Source: Oscillospiraceae bacterium (lineage in GTDB: Bacteria > Bacillota > Clostridia > Oscillospirales > Oscillospiraceae). Taken from it: DNA of 36,571 nt. The position numbers and the translations under genes are program-made. Below, one piece after another: positions 33,417-36,571 of this stretch. Location of the stretch: positions 1 through 36,571 of the forward strand of contig JAFYAU010000043.1 of assembly GCA_017540565.1 (NCBI GenBank), given 5' to 3'. Below the pieces are notes generated by a model. The model searched no databases. It was not told the DNA's origin and worked only from the letters and a program-made list of their open reading frames with translations. Position 1 is the first letter of the stretch. Every line of letters begins with the position of its first letter.

Positions 33417-33423
33417 GTTCCGT

Positions 33424-34401
33424 TTATCTTTCTTCCCTGAAATAGCTCTGGCCGAGCGCGGCCGGCCCGAGGCTGTCCTTCTTGTTCCGCACACTGACGA
33501 AGATCAGGACAAGAACCGTTACGACATACGGCGCCATCTTGAACAGCTCCTGTGTGCTCATCCCGATATTGGCCACGTAGTTGTATGCGATGAAGAGCCC
33601 GCCGAAGACGATGGAACCGAAAATACTCGCGTTCGGCCGCCATAGGGCGAAGATGACCAGCGCGATGGCGAGCCACCCTCTGTCGCCGAAGCCGTCGTTG
33701 GACCAGACGCCGTTTGCGTAGTCCATGACGTAGTACAGGCCGCCCAGGCCGGCGATCATGCTCCCTATGCAGGTCGCGCGATACTTGTACCGGTTGACGT
33801 TGATCCCCGCCGCGTCGGCGGTCGCGGGATTCTCTCCGACCGCCCTCAGATGCAGTCCCGTCCAGGTACGCTTGAAGATGTAGGACACAACGACGGCGAT
33901 GATGATCGCCGCGTAGGCAAGGAAGCTGTAGGATAAGAACAGTTTGCCGAACCAGCCGAGTTTGTCGGCGAACGGAAGGGACGCGCGGAAGTAGTTGCTG
34001 GTCGCGGTCATCGTGATGCTGGGCATGTCGCTCTTCGCAATCTTGATGAGCGAGCCGCCGAAAAAGTTTCCGATGCCGGTGCCGAACGTCGTAAGGGCAA
34101 GGCCGGTCACGTTCTGGTTGGCGCGCAGCGTCACGGTCAGGAAGCAGTAGATCAGGCCCATGATCAGGGACCCCAGCAGAGAGCAGGCAAGCGGTATAAG
34201 GATCGCCGGCAGCGGCCGGACGATACTGACGCTGCTCTCATAGAAAAATGCCCCTATGACGCCGCAGATGCCTCCCACGTACATGATGCCGGGAATACCG
34301 AGATTCAGGTTTCCGGAGCGTTCTGTGATGATCTCACCCGTGGATCCGTAAAGAAGAGGGATGCCCTGCATAACCGCCCGCTGAAGAAATGCGATCAACA
34401 T
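33424..34401 (-). CDS. BMP-type ABC importer permease, second (NupQ-like)
   Basis: A 325-residue membrane protein with eight to ten hydrophobic segments. The N-terminus has LLYGSTGEIITERSGNLNLGIPGIMYVG, the hallmark of the branched-chain-permease fold used in nucleoside (NupQ, YufQ) and riboflavin importers. The loop GLHLRAVGENPATADAAGINVNRYK is the ATPase-contact segment. Its ATG shares a base with the stop of the upstream permease (TAATG), and GGAGAGGA precedes it. It is the last gene of the operon; the substrate is probably a nucleoside, but this is inferred from family only. Confidence 0.9.
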   Translation of the reverse strand: MLIAFLQRAVMQGIPLLYGSTGEIITERSGNLNLGIPGIMYVGGICGVIGAFFYESSVSIVRPLPAILIPLACSLLGSLIMGLIYCFLTVTLRANQNVTGLALTTFGTGIGNFFGGSLIKIAKSDMPSITMTATSNYFRASLPFADKLGWFGKLFLSYSFLAYAAIIIAVVVSYIFKRTWTGLHLRAVGENPATADAAGINVNRYKYRATCIGSMIAGLGGLYYVMDYANGVWSNDGFGDRGWLAIALVIFALWRPNASIFGSIVFGGLFIAYNYVANIGMSTQELFKMAPYVVTVLVLIFVSVRNKKDSLGPAALGQSYFREER

Positions 34402-35501
34402 TATTCGTCCTCTCCTTTCTTATTGATCCTGATACTGTAGTTGATGAAGAACTCGCACCCTATGATGAAGAAGATGATGATGCCGGTGAGGATATCAGAG
34501 AAACTGCTGTTCAGCCCGTAGATCGTGGAGATCTCCGAAGCTCCCTTCTGAAGGAACACGATGATGAAGGAAGTGAGTATCATCGATACCGGATTGAACT
34601 TTGCCATCCAGGAGACCATGATGGCCGTGAAGCCCCGGCCGCCGACGATCGTCTTCGTCAGCGTGTGGTCGGTGCCGCTGACGATGATCAGTCCCGCGAT
34701 GCCGCACAGCGCGCCGGAGAGGAGCATCGTGCGTATGATGACCTTCGGTACGCTGATCCCTATGTACCGCGCCGTGTTCTGGCTCTCGCCGACGACCGAG
34801 ATCTCGTACCCGTGCTTCGTGTTGCGCAGATAAATCTGGATCACTATGGTGAGCACGGCCACGATGATGATGTTGATCAGGTAGTCATAGCCGCCGACGC
34901 TGGGCATCCAGCCGGCCTGCGTTCCGCTGTTGATCAGGCCGATCTGGCCGCTGCCCTTGGGGACCGACCAGATATAGGTGAAATAGGACACGATCTGGAT
35001 GGCGATGTAGTTCATCATCAGCGTGAACAGCGTCTCGTTCGTGTTCCATTTCGCACGGAAGATTGCGGGGATCAGCGCCCATACCGCAGCCACGATGATG
35101 CTGGAGGCGATCATGAGGATGAAGAGCATCCCGTTGGAGAGCCTGTTCCCGAACAGTATCATGCAGGCGGCCGTCGCGAGACATCCCATGAGGACCTGTC
35201 CCTCCGCGCCGATGTTCCAGAACTTCATCTTGAAAGCCGGCGTGACGGCGAGCGAGATGCAGAGCAGCACCGCAAGATTCTGTACGAGATTCCACGCGCG
35301 CCGCGACGTTCCGAAACAGCCGTCGATCATGGTTGTATAGACGCTGATCGGGTTTTTGCCGGTGACGAGAAGCGTGATGACGCCGCAGACGACGAGCGCC
35401 GCGACGACGGCGAGAATGCGGATGATCCACGCCTTCCACCAGGCGAGCGCGTCTCTCTTGACCAGATGCACTCTAGGTTCCTTGACATGTGACTTATGCA
35501 T
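34401..35501 (-). CDS. BMP-type ABC importer permease, first (NupP-like)
   Basis: A 366-residue permease with a basic N-terminus, one leading membrane helix (about residues 20-45), and the signature FGTSRRAWNLVQNLAVLLCISLAVTPAFKMKFWNIGAEGQVLMG. The ATPase-contact loop GYEISVVGESQNTARYIGISVPK follows. The ATG at 35501 is 11 bases after AAGGGAGG and overlaps the ATPase stop by eight bases. An in-frame GTG 12 bases upstream abuts the ribosome binding site and is less likely. It should pair with the NupQ-like subunit as a heterodimeric channel. Confidence 0.9.
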   Translation of the reverse strand: MHKSHVKEPRVHLVKRDALAWWKAWIIRILAVVAALVVCGVITLLVTGKNPISVYTTMIDGCFGTSRRAWNLVQNLAVLLCISLAVTPAFKMKFWNIGAEGQVLMGCLATAACMILFGNRLSNGMLFILMIASSIIVAAVWALIPAIFRAKWNTNETLFTLMMNYIAIQIVSYFTYIWSVPKGSGQIGLINSGTQAGWMPSVGGYDYLINIIIVAVLTIVIQIYLRNTKHGYEISVVGESQNTARYIGISVPKVIIRTMLLSGALCGIAGLIIVSGTDHTLTKTIVGGRGFTAIMVSWMAKFNPVSMILTSFIIVFLQKGASEISTIYGLNSSFSDILTGIIIFFIIGCEFFINYSIRINKKGEDE

Positions 35502-36571
35502 GCTGTCCGGCACCTCCCTTCGTCATCATCATACCTATCTCTTCCTTGGTCGCTGTCTTCGCGTCCACGCATCCGGTGATCTCACCGGAACTGATCACGA
35601 GGATCCTGTCGCACAGCTCCAGAAGCACGTCGAGATCCTCTCCGACGAATATGACGGCGACGCCGTTCTTCTTCTGTTCGTTGAGAAGGTCGTAGATCAG
35701 ATAGGAGGAGTTGATGTCCAGCCCGCGGACCGGATACGCCGCCATGAGCACCGTCGGCGACGATGCGATCTCGCGGCCGACGAGGACCTTCTGAACGTTT
35801 CCTCCGGACAGGCGCCTCACCGGGGTCTTCGTATCCGGCGTGACGACCTCCAGCTGTTCCACGATGTCGTCCGCAAGCTTCTGCGGCTGTTTCCTTCTGA
35901 GGAAGAAGCCGTGTCCCGCGCGGTAGCTGCGCAGCAGCATGTTGTCCGTGATGCTCATATTGCCGACAAGGCCCATGCCGATGCGGTCCTCGGGGACAAA
36001 GGAGAGCCTCACGCCCAGTTCGCGGATCTGGAGAGGACTTTTGTCTGTAAGATCCTCGATCTTTCCGGAGCCGGGATGGATATAGTAGATTTCCCCGTCC
36101 CGTACCTTCTGCAGGCCGGCAATGGCCTCCAGGAGCTCTCTCTGTCCGCTTCCGGCGATCCCGGCCATGCCGAGGATCTCGCCGCTTCTGGCGGTAAAGG
36201 AGACGTTCCTCAGCACCTGGACGCCGTCGACGGCGTAGCAGTTCAGGTTCTGCACTTTCAGCCGTTCCGCAGTGTCTTTCGGCTCGGTCCTGTTGATATT
36301 CAGGGAGATCTTCTTGCCGACCATCATCTCGGTCAGCAGGGACTCGTTCGCCTCCGACGTGTTCACGGTCCCGATATACTCGCCTTTCCGCAGGACGCTG
36401 ACACGGTCGGACAGACTCAGGACCTCGTGCAGCTTGTGCGTGATGATGACGACGGATTTTCCCGCCTGCTTCATCTTCCTGAGGACGGAGAACAGCTTGT
36501 CTGTCTCCTGCGGAGTGAGGACCGCCGTCGGTTCATCCAGGATCAGGATGTCCGCGCCGCGGTAGAGGACC
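35494..36571 (-). CDS. BMP-type ABC importer ATPase (NupO-like), 5' end cut by the window
   Basis: Only the downstream part is present: about 359 codons of a double ATPase that is usually about 500 residues long. The visible part begins just before Walker B of the first domain (ILILDEPTAVLTPQE) and includes its H-loop (ITHKL). The second domain has GMAGIAGSGQRELLEAIAG as its phosphate-binding loop, signature LSGGNVQK, and a degenerate Walker B (VLMAAYPVRGLDI in place of DEPT). This matches sugar and nucleoside importers of the RbsA/NupO type. The first Walker A and the solute-binding lipoprotein gene must lie to the right of base 36571. Confidence 0.9.
   Translation of the reverse strand, partial: VLYRGADILILDEPTAVLTPQETDKLFSVLRKMKQAGKSVVIITHKLHEVLSLSDRVSVLRKGEYIGTVNTSEANESLLTEMMVGKKISLNINRTEPKDTAERLKVQNLNCYAVDGVQVLRNVSFTARSGEILGMAGIAGSGQRELLEAIAGLQKVRDGEIYYIHPGSGKIEDLTDKSPLQIRELGVRLSFVPEDRIGMGLVGNMSITDNMLLRSYRAGHGFFLRRKQPQKLADDIVEQLEVVTPDTKTPVRRLSGGNVQKVLVGREIASSPTVLMAAYPVRGLDINSSYLIYDLLNEQKKNGVAVIFVGEDLDVLLELCDRILVISSGEITGCVDAKTATKEEIGMMMTKGGAGQHA

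Noticed and set aside
34389..35492. 367-residue plus-strand frame rich in Asp, His and Arg
   Set aside because: It is antisense to a clear ABC permease; the composition is the mirror of membrane-helix codons.
35725..35770. Missing DEPT Walker B in the second ATPase domain, as a sign of a pseudogene
   Set aside because: Asymmetric, degenerate second domains are normal in RbsA/NupO-type double ATPases. The frame is intact and the permeases are complete.

Overview
The window looks like chromosomal core DNA of a moderately GC-rich Firmicute of the class Clostridia, probably near Lachnospiraceae/Eubacteriales. The evidence is AddA/AddB instead of RecBCD, a DUF3048 lipoprotein, a DUF4364 regulator, a YerC-type TrpR relative, strong AGGAGG ribosome binding sites, frequent TTG starts, near-consensus sigma-A promoters with 17-base spacers, and a methyl-tetrahydrofolate:corrinoid methyltransferase pair typical of anaerobic one-carbon metabolism. 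I see no insertion sequence, prophage or CRISPR array. Gene content is dense and ordinary, with a few unusual parts.

Layout. 1-1816: three stacked hairpins, then a minus-strand operon for a methyl-THF:corrinoid methyltransferase and its corrinoid protein, with its own promoter. 1909-3440: minus-strand lgt with an acidic tail, overlapping a small coiled-coil gene. 3523-6150: a minus-strand cassette DUF4125 - DUF4037 - NAD-dependent epimerase under one promoter. 6189-7308: asd (minus). 7343-10118: queA - tgt, then yajC with its own promoter (plus). 10119-10507: an AT-rich intergenic region with repeated Xer-arm-like motifs. 10508-12800: xerD and an MFS transporter. 12840-20633: ispE, addB and addA; addA appears to start at a CTG codon. 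20646-22886: rpmE, hflX and a YigZ-family gene. 22913-23890: tRNA-Pro(GGG) and trmO. 23899-26452: DUF3048 lipoprotein and radA (minus), divergent from the DUF4364 gene. 27095-27574: five tRNA genes (Val-Asp-Phe-Gly-Cys, minus). 27619-29535: yerC-like - SAM methyltransferase - hslO (minus, overlapping). 29592-32152: a B12-type radical SAM protein and its DUF2344 partner (minus). 32208-33416: an unrecognised four-helix membrane protein (plus). 33424-36571: two permeases and a truncated ATPase of a BMP-type (nucleoside-like) ABC importer, running off the right edge.

How the genes fit together. Several units serve translation and tRNA (queA, tgt, trmO, hflX, rpmE, six tRNAs). Others serve DNA repair and chromosome handling (addAB, radA, xerD), membrane and lipoprotein biogenesis (lgt, yajC, with the DUF3048 protein as a likely Lgt substrate), and redox stress (hslO). 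The least explained parts are the DUF4125-DUF4037-epimerase cassette, the corrinoid pair without a substrate methyltransferase, the folded leader of queA, and the region upstream of xerD. I found no clearly new large system; these four are the best candidates for a second look. All assignments come from reading motifs and context, without any database search.
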